Positions 8,601 through 18,754 are shown, numbered from the stretch's first letter. The stretch: 64,000 bases of DNA from Cricetomys ansorgei (GCA_026225945.1 JAMJFZ010003581.1:8872001-8936000), one strand, 5' to 3'. Program-made: numbers and translations. The notes: generated by a model from the sequence alone, not told the origin.

Positions 8601-11600
8601 TATTGTCCCAGTGTGAGACACTTGTGATCTTTGCTCTGCCTGTTAGAAGAACTCTTGGGCCTTTTTATTTCTCAGGTTTAAGGAGTGGGAATCAGACTCA
8701 GTGTTGTGTAAAGTAATTCCTAGTCTTGTTGATCTGTTACCTGTTGGGGAATGAGTGGTTCAGCCAGAGCATGTGTGTCTCTGAACGCTTCTGACTTGTT
8801 CTGTTTTTCAGTGTGTCCCAGATGCCTGTGGCTGAGGGCAAGAGTGTCCAGCAGACGGTGGAGCTTCTCACTAGGAAATTGGAGATGCTTGGGGCAGAGA
8901 AACAAGGAACATTTTGTGTCGACTGTGAGACCTACCACACAGCTGCCTCCACCTTGGGCAGCCAAGGTCAGTAGACAGCTGTGAGCAGATGGCTGGAACC
9001 TGGCTTGGAGTTCCGCACATACTTATGTTCATTGACATCTGTTTTCTTTTCTGCTAAGGTAGCAGTCTCAGATGTTGCAGAATGTATTTGTGAATTCATT
9101 CATTCTTGGTCCATCTTAGACTAGGGTGCTCAGTTTGCAGTTTGGACCTACTTGTTTCATTAGAGATTTTACTTTTAATTGTGTATGGTGTGTGCGTCTG
9201 GTTATGCCCCTTTGTGTGGGTATGTGCATGTAAATGCAGGTGCCCATAGAGGCTAGAGGTGTCAGATCCCCCTGGAGCTAAAGTTACAGGTGCTGTGAGC
9301 TACCTGATATGGGTGCTAATAACTGAACCCTGATTCAAGGCCAGCCTGGGCTAGAGCTAAGAACCTTTCTTGGGAATAAAAATTGTCCACAACAACCAGA
9401 GTGCTTTCTTCATTAGAGAATAATGTTGGGGCTGAAAAGATGGCTCAAGAGTTGAGAGCACTGCTCTTTCAGAGGACCTGGTTTGATTCCCAGGACCCAC
9501 ATGGAGCTCACAGCCATTTATGACTCCTAGGGGATCCAGTGCCCTCTATGGACACCTGGTGGGCAAGTGGTACACAAACATAATGAAAGCAAAGCAGCTA
9601 TATACATAAAATATTAAAAAACATTGTCTCGAGCTTAGATTGTAGCTCAGTTATAGAGGCCCTGGGTTCAATCCCCAGCAATACCCCTTCCTACTCAAAG
9701 TCCTTAGTTCCTTTCTTAAAATTTCAAGGCAGCATACTTTGTTGTAGTATGAATGAGGTATGTGTTTACAGTGTGTAGATCCGAGGACAGAGTAAGATCA
9801 GCTTTGAGTGACTCTGAGGGCTGACATTTTATGGACTGGATTTTAAGAGATGAATGGGGTGAATTAGCCATGCAGACTGATGGGATTTGGAGTTCAGTGC
9901 AGAGTCCGCTAAATTCAGCAGGTGGCAGTAGAGAGGCCAGTGCAGTACAAGGAAGGCACTGAACTTTGCTCCCCAAATCCTGATATCTTCCCCTCTTTCC
10001 ATTACTACACTTTTAAAAAAAGGACCTATTTTACTTTGTTTTGTTTTTCCAGACATGGTCTGGAAATAATACATAATAAATGTAGCACTGGCTATACCAG
10101 AACTCACTATGTGGACCAAGTTGGCCTCAAACTCCTCAAGATTTACCTGCCTCTGCCTCTTAAATGCTGAGATTAAAGATATGCACCGCTACACCTGGCT
10201 TAATTAGATTTTATTTATGTGGATTGGTACCCATGGTGGCCAGAAGTGAGCAGAAGATCTCTTGGAGCTGTAGTTAGAGGCACTTTGTGGACAACCCAAT
10301 GTGGGTTCCGGGTTCTGAACTCTAGTCTTCTGATGGAACAGTAGGTGACTGGAACTGCCGAGCCGCTTCACCTCGTTATAACAAGTTTGTTTCCTTTTGA
10401 ACTTTTTTATGCTGAAGTCTTAGATTTCTGGTCCCTTTCAGGTAATCACTCTTTTTAATTTTTTATTTTGTATTAATTAGTTAGGTTTTTTGAGATATGG
10501 TTTTGTGTAGCTCAGGATAGCTTTGAACTTACTTTATAGCTGATGATGACCTTGAGTTTCTGATCCTCTGGTTTCTACCTCTCTAGGGCTAGGATTATAA
10601 GTGGACATTACCACATTTAGTTTATATAGTACTGGGAATAAAACCCAAGTCATCATGCATGTTAGGCAAAGGCTATCATTACTAGACCCTTTTAATTAAT
10701 TAATTAATTTTGTTATGTGTACACGTGTGTGTGGTTGTGTTCGCCATGGTATGGGTGTGAAGTTTGTGCATTTATCAGTATTTTTATTCCATGTGTGTAT
10801 ATGCGTATACATGCATCCTAGCAAGGAAGTAGAGGTCAGAGGACAACTTGCAGAAATTGGGGCTCTCTTTCCATCATATGGGTCCCAGAGATCAAACTTG
10901 AGTTGTTAGGCTTGGCAGCAAGAGCCTTCACTGACTGAGTTATCTTGCTGGCTTATATCTTTTTCAGACAGGAGTTTGCCATGTAGCCCAGGCTGGCCTT
11001 AGACTTGTGGCCATTACACTACCTAAGCCTCTTGAGTACTCATGAGCTGCCATGTAATGTTTATTTAGAGACTAGATCTCCTTTTGTAGCTCTCCTCATC
11101 CCTAGTCTCAGCCTCTCCAGTACTGGGATTACAGCTTGAGCCACTTTTGTTTTATGTTGTGGACTTCTGACCTTCTCCAAAGTTTTTTGGGGCAGTTTTG
11201 GGGGTGGGCTAGGGAAATGGCCTAGCCAGCAAATTTCTTGCCATACAAGCATGAGAATTTGAGTTTGGGTCCTTAGAATCCACTTTAAAAGTTGGTTACA
11301 AGCCAAGCTTGGTGGCGCATGCCTTTAACCCCAGCATTTGGGAGGCAGAGGCAGGTGGATCTCTTTGAATTCAAGGTCAACCTGGTCTACATAGTGAGTT
11401 CCAGGAAGAGTTCCAGCCAGAGTTACATAATGAGACCCTGTCTCAAAAGAAAAAAAAAAGAAGAATGAGAGAGAGAGAGAGAAAGGAAGGAAGAAAAGAA
11501 GGAAGGGAGAAAGAAAGAAGGAAAAGAGAGAAAGAAAAGAAAAAAAAATGGTTGGATTCAGGAGCACATGACTGTAACCCCCAGAGCTGGGGAGGTAGAG

Positions 11601-14600
11601 ACAAGAGGGAGATCTCTGGGGTTTTCTGGCACATAGTTTAGCTCTAGGTTCATTGAGAGACCATCTCAAAGAACAAGTTGGTGGCCCCACACGCAGGCAC
11701 ATACAGATAGCACTAATTGAACTCAGTGAGTTATTAAGAAAAAAACAGAGAAGGAAATAGTTGAAAGGAGGATATGTTGAAGGAGGTGAGGAGAAGCAGG
11801 CAGAGGTTGAAGATGCTCAGCTGGTAAAGGCTCTTGAGGCCAAGCTTGATCCCCAGGACCCAAAGGGTGAAAGGAGAGAACTGATTCTTGAGGCCAGTCT
11901 ACATAGAGAGTTCCAGACTATCCAGAGTACACAGTAAGACCCCATCTTTAAAAAAAAAAAGTCTAGAAAACCAGTAGAATCAGTGAGTGGGGCTGTTGAA
12001 TAGAGAGCGCTAACTGAGCCTGGGCTGGACTCTGGGGTTTATATCTCTAGCACCACAAAGTCAACAACAAAGAAATCAAGCCAGCTTTGGTAGCACACTC
12101 TTGTAATTCCAGCATTAGGGAGGTACAGTAACATTCCAGGCCAGCCTGAGTTATGCAGCAAGACCCTGTTTCAAGAAATCAAAACCAGATCTAACAGAAT
12201 AATGTACAACAGTACATAATAAGGAGCTCATTTTTCAGAGACTGGAAAGGGGCCTGAAAGTACAGCTTCAGATCCTAGAGCCTGAGTTCTTTCATTTTGT
12301 GCTTGCTCCCCAGCTCATCTCTAAACATTTGTAAATACTTGCCCTTACCTGCAAGAGGCACTGCCAGCTTTTTAAGGCATGGCAGAAAAAAAATTACCTC
12401 AGCTTGACTATGGTCTGCTGTCCTAGCCTAATGTTCACAGGCTTCCTATTTCAAAGCCTCCGGATATTTAGATTTCAAAGGGGTCACCGGCTGAGGTCCA
12501 GAGAGACATGCTAGATGTTGCTTCTGTTTTATTTCTGTTTGAGGTTCTGGGACTGGAACTTAGGGCTAGGCCAGTACCCATTGCTGAGCAACATCCCCAG
12601 CACTTAGTTTTATTATAGATGATAATATGTAAGAGAGTTTCTATATGGATTATTAATCATGATAAAGTAGCCATTTTGAGCTCACCACACAACTGTTCTC
12701 AAAACTGAAAATCCCCTGGTGTTCTTGAGATGTGTTTAGCCCAATGTCTGGCTTTTCCAATTATTAGGCTTCTCTGGAAAAGGGTAGCATTTAAGGATCC
12801 TTTCCCTGTCAGCTGGCCTTGTTTGGTACATTTGACCAATTTTGAGATGTGTTGATCGAAGTCTTGATTGTGAGTGGGCCATTTGTCCCTTGCAGGCCAG
12901 GCTGGGAAGCTGATGTACGTGATGCATAACTCTGAATACCCACTGAGCTGCTTTGCCCTCTTTGAGAATGGCCCTTGCCTTATTGCTGACACCAACTTCG
13001 ATGTGCTCATGGTGAAGCTCAAGGGCTTTTTCCAGAGTGCCAAGGCCAGCAAGATTGAGACCCGTGGTACTCGCTACCAGTATTGTGACTTCCTGGTGAA
13101 GGTGGGCACGGTCACAATGGGGCCAAGTGCCCGTGGCATCTCTGTGGAGGTAAGACCTTGATGAAAGATAACCAGAATATGCTATAAGGGTTCTGGAAGT
13201 TTTTGCAACCCCACTTAGTTCAGAGAGACTTCAGTATCTCTCCTGCCTCTACTACAGGGATCTTTTGTTTGGTTGGCTGATTTTGGGGGGTGGGTTGGGG
13301 AGGCAGACTCATGTCTCATGCCTTGAATTTACTATGTAGCCAAGGATGATAATCTTGTGGTCCTCCTGCTTCTACCTCCAAGTGCTGAGATTACAGGAGT
13401 GTGCCACTACACCTAGCTTCTCTTTCTTAGCTTATTTGTTTGTTTGTTTGTTTATTTATTTAAGACAGTCTCATTTGGCTTAAACTCTATTCCTGTGCAT
13501 GTTTCACCATGTTTGGTCTGTGTGGAGATGCAGACCGGGCCTTTAAAAAAAGTGTGTGTGTGTGTATGTATATGTGTATTTACATATATGTGTGTATACA
13601 TACACACATACGCGTATATATATATCTATATAGAGAGAGAGAGGTGGGGGGGAGAGATGGTCTTATTTTGTAGTCTAGCCTGGTCTTGAACTCACGTAAT
13701 CCTTCTATCTTGGCTTACAAAATGCTGAGATTATAGGAGTGAGCCATCATGCTGGTTCTCTAAGAGATTTTTTTGTTTTTAGATTTATTTTTTATTTTGT
13801 GTGTATGTATCTTGCTTGCATGTATGTCTGTGTACCACATGCATGCAGTGCCCACAGAAGCAAGAGTGCGTCCAATGCCCTGGAATTGGAGTTACAGACT
13901 TCTGAAAGTTGTTATCCAGCACGTGGGTGCTAGGAACTAAACCCCAGTTCCTAAGAGCAATAAGTGATCTTAACTGTTTAGCCATTTCTCCAATGCCTCT
14001 CTAGTGTTCTTTTACCTTTTAGTTAGCCATTCAATCTCTAGCCCAGGATTGAAGTGGGTTTGTGGCAAGTAAAAAGTTGAGAGGGGCTTTACTTGCTTGA
14101 AAACTGAAGGCACAGTAAAAGAAAGCAGAGCAATATGGATAAGAGCAATGGTTCTCAACCTGTGGGTTGCGACCCTTTTGGGGGTCAAATGACCCTTTTA
14201 CAGGGGTTGCCTAAGACCTTCTGCATATCAGATATTTACATTACAATTCACAACAGTAGGAAAACTACAGCTATGAAGTAACAAGGAAAATAATTTTATG
14301 GTTGGGGTCACTACAGCTGTATTGAAGGGTCATAGCATTAGGAAGGTTGAGAATCACTGATATAAAGACCAACTACCCCTGCCGAGAAAGACTATAATAA
14401 ACAGCTTTCTGAGGAATGTTTGGAAGATAATTGCCCCTCCTTAGTATGTCTTTTGTTCCAGAGCTGTGGAACAAAACTGTACCTTTTCTTTTGACATATG
14501 TCCACTATCATGGTGGACAAGAATATGTGTATGAGATTCTTTCATCTACTCGTTTTTTAGTCAAAAAGTTTTATTTATTGTGGGTATAAGTGTGCATGTG

Positions 14601-15543
14601 CCACAGCACTTGTGTGGAGATCAGAGCAGTCCTTTCTTCCTACCATGTGGGTCATAGGGGTTGAACTCAGGTTATCAGGCTTGGTGGCAAGCACCTTTAC
14701 TGGCAATAGCCTTCTTCTTTAAACATAAGTACATAGGCATTGAAAATGGCATATGGGGAATATGGTGGTAGACAGTTTTAGAAGTGAAAGTCCATAGCCT
14801 ACCATGTACCCAGCATTAACTGAGATTTAAAAAACAAAGAAGATATAAGCTTGCAGGTCCATTATTTATATTTAGTAAGCAAATAAAGCTGAAATACCAA
14901 GCCTTTTTGAAGTTAGTCTAGAAATACCCTGAAAGAGGCACTTGGCTCTAGGGATTCAGGTTGTTGAGTCCTGCCGACTAGCAGACTGTAGTTGTGCCAT
15001 TCCTGTAGAGCAGTGCATAGGGTAAGGAGTTCCTAGGCTGGGAGTGCTGCTGCGTGCCTACTCAGTCTCAGCACTTGGGAGATAGAGGATTAAGTTTGAG
15101 GCCAGCCTGAGCTACACAGATCTGTCACAAAGTAAAACCAGAGGGACGTGAGTAGGGTGTCCTAGTTAGAGAAAAGAACCCTAGTGGCAGTGTCTTCTCA
15201 GGAACTTCCAGGGCCAAGATTTCCTAATGTTTTCAATTTGTGACTTTCAGTGGAAGCAGTGACAGGAGGAGGGACTGAAGCAAGCCTTACCCTTGTTCTT
15301 ACCCTTGTGTCTGTTCTTCTGTCCCAGGTGGAGTATGGCCCTTGTGTGGTGGCTAGTGACTGCTGGAGCCTTCTGCTTGAGTTCCTACAGAGTTTTTTAG
15401 GTAGCCACACTCCAGGGGCCCCCACAGTATTTGGGAACAGACATGACGCTGTCTATGGGCCAGCAGATACCATGATACAGTACATGGAACTCTTCAACAA
15501 GATCCGAAAACAGCAGCAAGTGCCAGTGGCTGGAATCCGTTAG
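5622..15543 (+). CDS. MED20: Mediator complex subunit 20, complete coding sequence in four exons
   Basis: MED20 (TRFP, homologue of yeast Srb2/Med20) is a nuclear subunit of the Mediator head module. With MED18 it forms the movable jaw that contacts RNA polymerase II and affects pre-initiation complex assembly. Coding exons are 5622-5635, 8812-8966, 12896-13149 and 15328-15543; summed they give 639 nt, that is 212 residues plus TAG, exactly the usual mammalian length. The product begins [20 protein letters not shown], has the conserved [12 protein letters not shown] segment (about 38-49) and [22 protein letters not shown] (about 68-89), and ends [11 protein letters not shown]. All introns are GT-AG and the phases agree. 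It shares a promoter with BYSL on the opposite strand. No frameshift or lost residue is seen. Confidence 0.98.
6978..7130 (+). mobile_element. B1-related SINE, strongly diverged
   Basis: It begins 'cagccaggcgcactgttgtaattccagcac-tgggag' and ends 'cctgactccaacaaaca'. Its 3' half closely resembles the SINE at 8309 (gtgaa-tccagat-ag-tggc). Confidence 0.65.
7160..7302 (+). mobile_element. B1 SINE
   Basis: Full-length sense copy with the 'gaagcagaggcaggcagattctgagttcaaggccagcctggtctaca' core and 'gaaactctgtcctgaaaaacaaaaac' tail. Confidence 0.9.
7358..7515 (+). mobile_element. MIR relic
   Basis: Sense MIR: 'gagagtggttaaagtgcacagat', 'ttgaatcttggtgatatctattaactgtgtggccttgtacag', then 'tcagtttccccatttgcagta'. 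The order and spacing match the MIR core. Confidence 0.75.
7527..7643 (+). mobile_element. B1 SINE
   Basis: Sense B1 from 'ggtgcatgcctttaatcttagtatttgagaggcagagg' to a pure A14 tail. It inserted directly after the MIR. Confidence 0.9.
7737..7918 (-). mobile_element. B3-type SINE
   Basis: Reversed, ending 'gctcttaactgctgagccatctctctagcccc'. A 13-bp stretch, 'agttatgagc', is duplicated within it near 7810. Confidence 0.85.
8309..8448 (+). mobile_element. B1-related SINE
   Basis: Sense copy 'tctcagccaagtattcccctttaattccaacacttgggaggccaaggcagg' to 'gagaccctgtctccaacaaataatc'. It shares its unusual 3' half with the copy at 6978. Confidence 0.7.
8812..8966 (+). CDS. MED20: MED20 coding exon 2
   Basis: Acceptor tctgtttttcag at 8811 and donor CCAAG|GTCAGT at 8966. 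It encodes residues 5-56, [10 protein letters not shown] to STLGSQ, and leaves phase 1 for exon 3. Confidence 0.97.
9178..9332 (-). mobile_element. B3 SINE
   Basis: Reversed copy from a 'gtgtatggtgtgtgcgtctgg' end through 'gtcagatccccctggagctaaagttacaggtgctgtgagc' to a truncated 'gaaccctg', then a 29-bp B1 fragment. Confidence 0.75.
9428..9624 (+). mobile_element. B3/B2 SINE
   Basis: Sense tRNA-like head 'ggggctgaaaagatggctcaagagttgagagcactgctctttcag', then 'gtgccctctatggacacctg', then an AT-rich tail. Confidence 0.9.
9629..9690 (+). mobile_element. ID SINE fragment
   Basis: Sense ID-like 'gattgtagctcagttatagaggccctgggttcaatccccagca', derived from a tRNA-Ala/BC1 type head. It is not a functional tRNA: the middle has collapsed. 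Confidence 0.7.
10040..10198 (-). mobile_element. B1 SINE, diverged
   Basis: Reversed: 'ttttccagacatggtc', 'ccagaactcactatgtggaccaagttggcctcaaactcc', 'cctctgcctcttaaatgctgagattaaagatatgcaccgctacacctggct'. About 40 bp of AT-rich sequence interrupts the first half. Confidence 0.75.
10200..10376 (-). mobile_element. B2/B3 SINE
   Basis: Reversed, abutting the preceding B1; shows 'agattttatttatgtgg', 'ggtggccagaagtgagcagaagatctcttggagctg' and a decayed 'actgccgagccgcttcacct' end. Confidence 0.7.
10486..10688 (-). mobile_element. B4 SINE
   Basis: Reversed B1-like half ('ttttgagatatggttttgtgtagctcagg') followed by an ID-like half ('actgggaataaaacccaagtcatcatgcatgttaggcaaaggctatcattactagaccc'). Confidence 0.6.
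10690..10955 (-). mobile_element. B3 SINE
   Basis: Reversed copy behind a (TAAT)n stretch; diagnostic 'agtagaggtcagaggacaacttgcagaaattggggctctctttcc' and 'cttcactgactgagttatcttgctggc'. Confidence 0.75.
10962..11140 (-). mobile_element. B1 fragments
   Basis: Reversed pieces: 'tttttcagacaggagtttgccatgtagcccaggctggcctt' and, further on, 'cagcctctccagtactgggattacagcttgagccac'. They may be one element or two overlapping ones. Confidence 0.5.
11300..11459 (+). mobile_element. B1 SINE
   Basis: Sense B1, 'gccaagcttggtggcgcatgcctttaaccccagcatttgggaggcagagg', with an internal duplication of 'gagttccag' near 11396-11416. Its A tail grades into the purine tract. Confidence 0.9.
11446..11549. repeat. 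Purine-only simple repeat (GA/GGAA)
   Basis: About 100 bases that are almost only A and G on the plus strand, apart from one T near the start. It grew out of the tail of the B1 before it. Confidence 0.9.
11548..11670 (+). mobile_element. B1-like SINE fragment
   Basis: Sense remnant: 'caggagcacatgactgtaacccccagagctggggaggtagagacaagagggagatctctggggttttctgg' and 'gagaccatctcaaag'. Confidence 0.5.
11875..11962 (+). mobile_element. B1 3' fragment
   Basis: Sense: 'gattcttgaggccagtctacatagagagttccagactatccag', then 'agtaagaccccatctttaaaaaaaaaa'. Confidence 0.65.
12075..12185 (+). mobile_element. B1 SINE, short
   Basis: Sense: 'caagccagctttggtagcacactcttgtaattccagcattagggaggtacag', 'ccaggccagcctgagttatgcagcaagaccctgtttcaag'. 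Confidence 0.7.
12896..13149 (+). CDS. MED20: MED20 coding exon 3
   Basis: Acceptor gtcccttgcag at 12895 and donor GTGGAG|GTAAGA at 13149. It encodes residues 57-141, from [12 protein letters not shown] to ARGISVE, which is the core of the TBP-like/jaw fold of the family. The 254 bp are much GC-richer than the flanking intron. Confidence 0.97.
13275..13425 (-). mobile_element. B1 SINE, diverged
   Basis: Reversed, with 'gaatttactatgtagccaaggatgataatcttgtggtcctcctgcttctacctccaagtgctgagattacaggagtgtgccactacacctagct'. Confidence 0.65.
13548..13645. repeat. TG/TA/GA compound microsatellite
   Basis: TGTG, TATGTA, CATACACA and TATA blocks followed by a short GA run. The central part is close to self-complementary. 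Confidence 0.9.
13650..13755 (-). mobile_element. B1 fragment
   Basis: Reversed: 'gagatggtcttattttgtagtctagcctggtcttgaactcacgtaatccttc', then 'aaaatgctgagattataggagtgagccatcatgctgg'. Confidence 0.6.
13775..13988 (-). mobile_element. B2/B3 SINE
   Basis: Reversed: 'tttagatttattttttattttgtgtgtatgtatcttgcttgcatgtatgtctgtgtacc', then 'cacgtgggtgctaggaactaaaccccagttcctaagagcaataagtgatcttaactgtttagccatttctcca'. Confidence 0.85.
14146..14363 (+). mobile_element. URR1 hAT transposon relic, near full length
   Basis: Bounded by inverted ends 'atggttctcaacctgtgggt' and 'ggttgagaatcactgat'. It encodes nothing; URR1 is a short non-autonomous rodent family mobilised by a hAT transposase. A partner copy in the opposite orientation is at 1-108. 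Confidence 0.85.
14560..14705 (-). mobile_element. B3 SINE
   Basis: Reversed: 'gttttatttattgtgggtataagtgtgcatgtgccacagcacttgtgtggagatcagagcag', 'gaactcaggttatcaggcttggtggcaagcacctttac'. The final ID-like 20 bp are missing. Confidence 0.75.
15038..15135 (+). mobile_element. B1 SINE, internally deleted
   Basis: Sense: 'ggctgggagtgctgctgcgtgcctactcagtctcagcacttgggagatagaggatt', then 'tttgaggccagcctgagctacacagatctgtcac'. Confidence 0.7.
15328..15543 (+). CDS. MED20: MED20 coding exon 4 and stop
   Basis: Acceptor ttctgtcccag at 15327. It encodes [20 protein letters not shown] to the C-terminal VAGIR, then TAG at 15541-15543. The join to exon 3 is phase 0. Confidence 0.97.
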   Translation: MEYGPCVVASDCWSLLLEFLQSFLGSHTPGAPTVFGNRHDAVYGPADTMIQYMELFNKIRKQQQVPVAGIR

Positions 15544-16830
15544 TGACTGACAGCTGCTGACCTGCTGAGCTGTCTGTCACCAGGGTACTTCCCAGGAGGA
15601 GCAGGTGCTATACTCAGGGTCCTAGGCCCCTGGCCCCAGCTGATTTCCAGCTGTAGCTTATGTTCTGAGGCTCTGGACTCCCCTCCTGGCCCCCATCACA
15701 GTTGTTTTTTACTTCATGCCTTAACTGGATTCAGCTTGTCCTCAAGAATGGTAATTGTGGAGGATGGAGAAGCTTGGACCTTTGCTGATGTGGGGTAAAA
15801 GGTAGGCCAGGGCTGTCCCTGCCAGTACCGGAGGTGAAACTAGTATTGTGTCCGCAGATCCTGAGGATCTGGTGTAGGCCACGGTGTCCACACTGTGCTG
15901 TGTGGTTTGCTGTAGAGAGAGCCCCACTTTTGCTTGAGGATGTGGCTTGCCTCTTCTAGGTGGCATGACTGGATTGCTCTCTCCTGACCTGTTGGCTGCA
16001 GTGATTTGAGAACTGAGTCTGCTAGAGTATTGCTTTTATCTTTGAACTGTGATATTTTCCCTTTCAGTTTTGAATTATGGAACCCATAGACTAAGCTGTT
16101 GTAGCAGAACCAAAAGCATAGGGTTCTTACTGCACATTCAATTTTCCTACCTCATGGTTCAAAGGCAATCAGTTCCCCAGGGCAGAGTTAACTCTACAGG
16201 GTTACTAGGAACTAGGCTTCTTATGTCTTACTGTTCAGTCACCCCGAGAGTTCCCCTTACCAAACAGGATCAAAGCATACTCGTTAGCTCCATGTCCACA
16301 GCCCACTGAGGAAAGAGAGAGAAGGATGGTTTCCAGAGTTGCTCAAATCATTGTGGACACACTTTCTTGATATTCAACACTCAGTTTATTTAGGATCCTT
16401 CTACACTGTGCTTCACAAGTTGTCTTGTCTTGCTTGAGCCTAAGTTATTCATTGACAACATTGTTTACCTACCTCCTACCTGCTACAGAAGCATGTAACC
16501 AGGCTAGCATTTAAAATACACGTAGATAGGCTTGGGAAAACTGTTAATATACAAAGTGTAGGGTGTCATCAAGGATTCTGTCCTCGGGGGACAGCTAAGC
16601 ACGCTTTACAGAGCATGTTTCTGCAGCAGCTGTGAGGCACTGGTCATAGTTACTCCTGGCTCTGGCTGGCTGGAAAGCTCAGCATACCTATAGGATCTGT
16701 TACCCATGTTGTCACTGTTACTTCCTCTTGGCTTTTGTTGTTCCTGTTTATTTTATTTCTGCTCTTTAAAAATTGAGGTATGTTTTATTTTACAAACATT
16801 AAAAATAAAAATTACAAACATTACATTTTT
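15544..16830 (+). other. MED20: MED20 3' UTR
   Basis: About 1.28 kb of repeat-free sequence follows the stop and ends at the first good polyadenylation signal (16804-16809) with a T/GT-rich stretch behind it. Absence of SINEs over this whole segment, in a neighbourhood full of them, supports it being transcribed and constrained. Confidence 0.7.
16804..16809 (+). terminator. Polyadenylation signal AATAAA of MED20
   Basis: AATAAA inside 'attaaaaataaaaattac', followed within 40 bp by T-rich and 'tttggtcttgttgcatt' GU-like downstream elements. It is the first AATAAA after the stop codon. Confidence 0.65.
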
Positions 16831-17099
16831 GGCCTTCTGTATTTGGTCTTGTTGCATTCTATCTACTTTGCACTTTCTATAGGTTGCCTCAAATCTTTTA
16901 AGGAATGAGACATTGTATACGCAGAATTTTGAACATACGTGCTCCTGAAAACACAGATGTTATGTGTGGTAAATATGGGATCTCAGCTCCTACATAAGAA
17001 GGGGCTCAGTTCCTAAAAGATAAAGAGAAGCATAAACAGTCTAACATCTTGTTAGTTGTTGGCTTATTCTCACACACACATAGACACACACCTTTTTTT

Positions 17100-17255
17100 T
17101 AAAGGTTTTTATAATTGTGTGAGTGGCAGGTATGTGCATGTGAGTACAGCGCCCTTGGAGGCCAGATATGGTATCACAGCCAGATGTGGTGCTGCGGACT
17201 CAATCAGGTCCTCTTCAAGAGCAGCAGCACTCAACTGCTGAGCTGTCTCTTTAGT
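17100..17255 (-). mobile_element. B3 SINE
   Basis: Reversed: 'gtgtgagtggcaggtatgtgcatgtgagtacagcgcccttggaggccagatatgg', ending 'cactcaactgctgagctgtctctttagtcc'. Confidence 0.8.
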
Positions 17256-17894
17256 CCCTTCATTTTGGTTCTTTTCCATCTGAGCTCACACTTGACTGGT
17301 TTTAAACCTAGTGAACATGAGATCAAGCTTGAAGAACATCTGCTTGGGTACTTTGCTTGTACTTGTCAGTTAACAGAAACAGAGCACTGAAAGAAGCAGG
17401 CCAAGAAAAAACACCTTCTAATAATGGAGAAAGGTGATGGCTCTGCTGGCAGAGGCACAGGAACTCAACTGTAACTGGTGGGCAGGCCAGTGTGCCATCT
17501 GGCTTTCCTATGCAAGTCTGGATGGGGCTTCTTCGATTATGGTAGGACACAGTTATTGTTACGTAAGTTTTTGAAGATTCAAGTTGCATGAAAGTTGGAA
17601 TTTCTATAAATTTAAGAGAAAGGGGGTATTTATTACCATTTTATAAATACTAGAACCTGGGGCCACTGATTGAGCCAGGCTGGCTGGACAGCAAGGCACA
17701 CGACCGCTGAGATTACACATGTATGCCTCTACACTTGCCTTTTCACATGGGTTCTGGGGATTGAACTCTGCATGTGCCAGGCTTTCCTGACTGAGCTGAC
17801 TCCTCAGTCAAAAGGCAAAGATTTTTAATTTCCTTGAATTCTGTTTGATTTTCCAGTATTGCATAGTATAGGCTAACTTAAATATTTTAAAATT

Positions 17895-18095
17895 AATGTG
17901 TGTTTGTGTTTGGTAGTGTGGCCACTACCAAATATAAGTACAGTGTCTGAGGTGGCCAGAAGAGGGCATCGGATCCTCTGGAGCTAGAGTTACAGGCAGT
18001 TGTGAGCCTCCTGACACAAGCGTGCTAGGAACTGAACTGGGCTGCTCTATAAGAGAAATGCACACTTAACCATTGAGCCACCACTCTGCCTCCAC
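17895..18095 (-). mobile_element. B3 SINE
   Basis: Reversed: 'gaggtggccagaagagggcatcggatcctctggagctagagttacaggcagttgtgagcctcctgacaca', ending 'aaccattgagccaccactctgcc'. Confidence 0.85.
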
Positions 18096-18194
18096 ACAGG
18101 CTAACTTTTAAGGTTAATATAAATTCTACTGAACTTTCTTGGGAGTCCATTAGAAAGATAATTCAGCCGGGCACACCTTTATTTTTATTTTTGT

Positions 18195-18332
18195 TGTGGT
18201 TTTGTTTGTTTTTGAGACAGGGTCTCTCTATGTAGTCCTGGCTGTTCTGGAGCTCAACTATGTAGACCAGGCTAACCTCAAATTCAGAGAGAGCCTTCTG
18301 TCTCTGCCTCCCAAGTGTTGGGATTGAAGGAT
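18195..18332 (-). mobile_element. B1 SINE, 3' end replaced
   Basis: Reversed B1: 'tttttgagacagggtctctctatgtagtcctggctgttctggagctc' to 'cccaagtgttgggattgaagg', where the sequence switches abruptly to B2. Confidence 0.85.
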
Positions 18333-18480
18333 CTCTGGTGCACAGGGGCCAGAAGAGGACATCTGGTCCCTTGGGATTTACAGATGGTTGTGAGCGCCCA
18401 TATAGGTGCTGGAATCGAACACAAGTCCTCTCTGCAAGAGAAGCCAGGGCTCTTTAACCACTGAGTTATCTCTCCAACCT
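18333..18480 (-). mobile_element. B2/B3 SINE, 5' truncated
   Basis: Reversed: 'ggccagaagaggacatctggtcccttgggatttacagatggttgtgagcgcccatataggtgctggaatcgaac', ending 'ttaaccactgagttatctctccaacc'. Confidence 0.85.
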
Positions 18481-18544
18481 GTCTCCAACTTTTTAGTAGT
18501 TCTGATGTTGGTGATGATTGGAATGTTTAAGGTAGAAAGTTAGG

Positions 18545-18640
18545 CACTGAGGCACATGACTGTAGTCTGGCCACAGGGAGGCTGATGCAAAAGTTGAAGG
18601 CTAGTCTGAATTACAGGATGAGAACCTATCTCAAAAGAGG
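18545..18640 (+). mobile_element. B1 fragment
   Basis: Sense and short: 'gaggcacatgactgtagtctggccacagggaggctgatgc' to 'gagaacctatctcaaaag'. Confidence 0.55.
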
Positions 18641-18754
18641 TGGAGGAGATCAGATGTTACAGAGTCATTGCTTAGTAGCAGGGCACTTGATACAAAGCAA
18701 CGCTTCTGTATTAGAGAATGAGAACTGGGAAAAATTAGTTATACAGGCTTTTTC

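Larger units (their letters stand above)
5636..8811 (+). other. MED20: MED20 intron 1
   Basis: The first 1.3 kb (5636 to about 6970) shows no recognised repeat, though 6540-6640 looks like a decayed reversed B1. After that come six SINEs and a MIR. Part of the repeat-free stretch may be promoter-proximal regulatory DNA. Confidence 0.85.
8967..12895 (+). other. MED20: MED20 intron 2
   Basis: Almost completely tiled by SINEs in both orientations between 9178 and 12185, plus a purine tract. The last 700 bp before exon 3 contains only a possible decayed reversed ID at about 12540-12600. Confidence 0.9.
13150..15327 (+). other. MED20: MED20 intron 3
   Basis: Contains reversed B1/B2/B3 copies, a TG/TA microsatellite, a nearly complete URR1 and one sense B1. 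The 190 bp before exon 4 are repeat-free. Confidence 0.9.
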
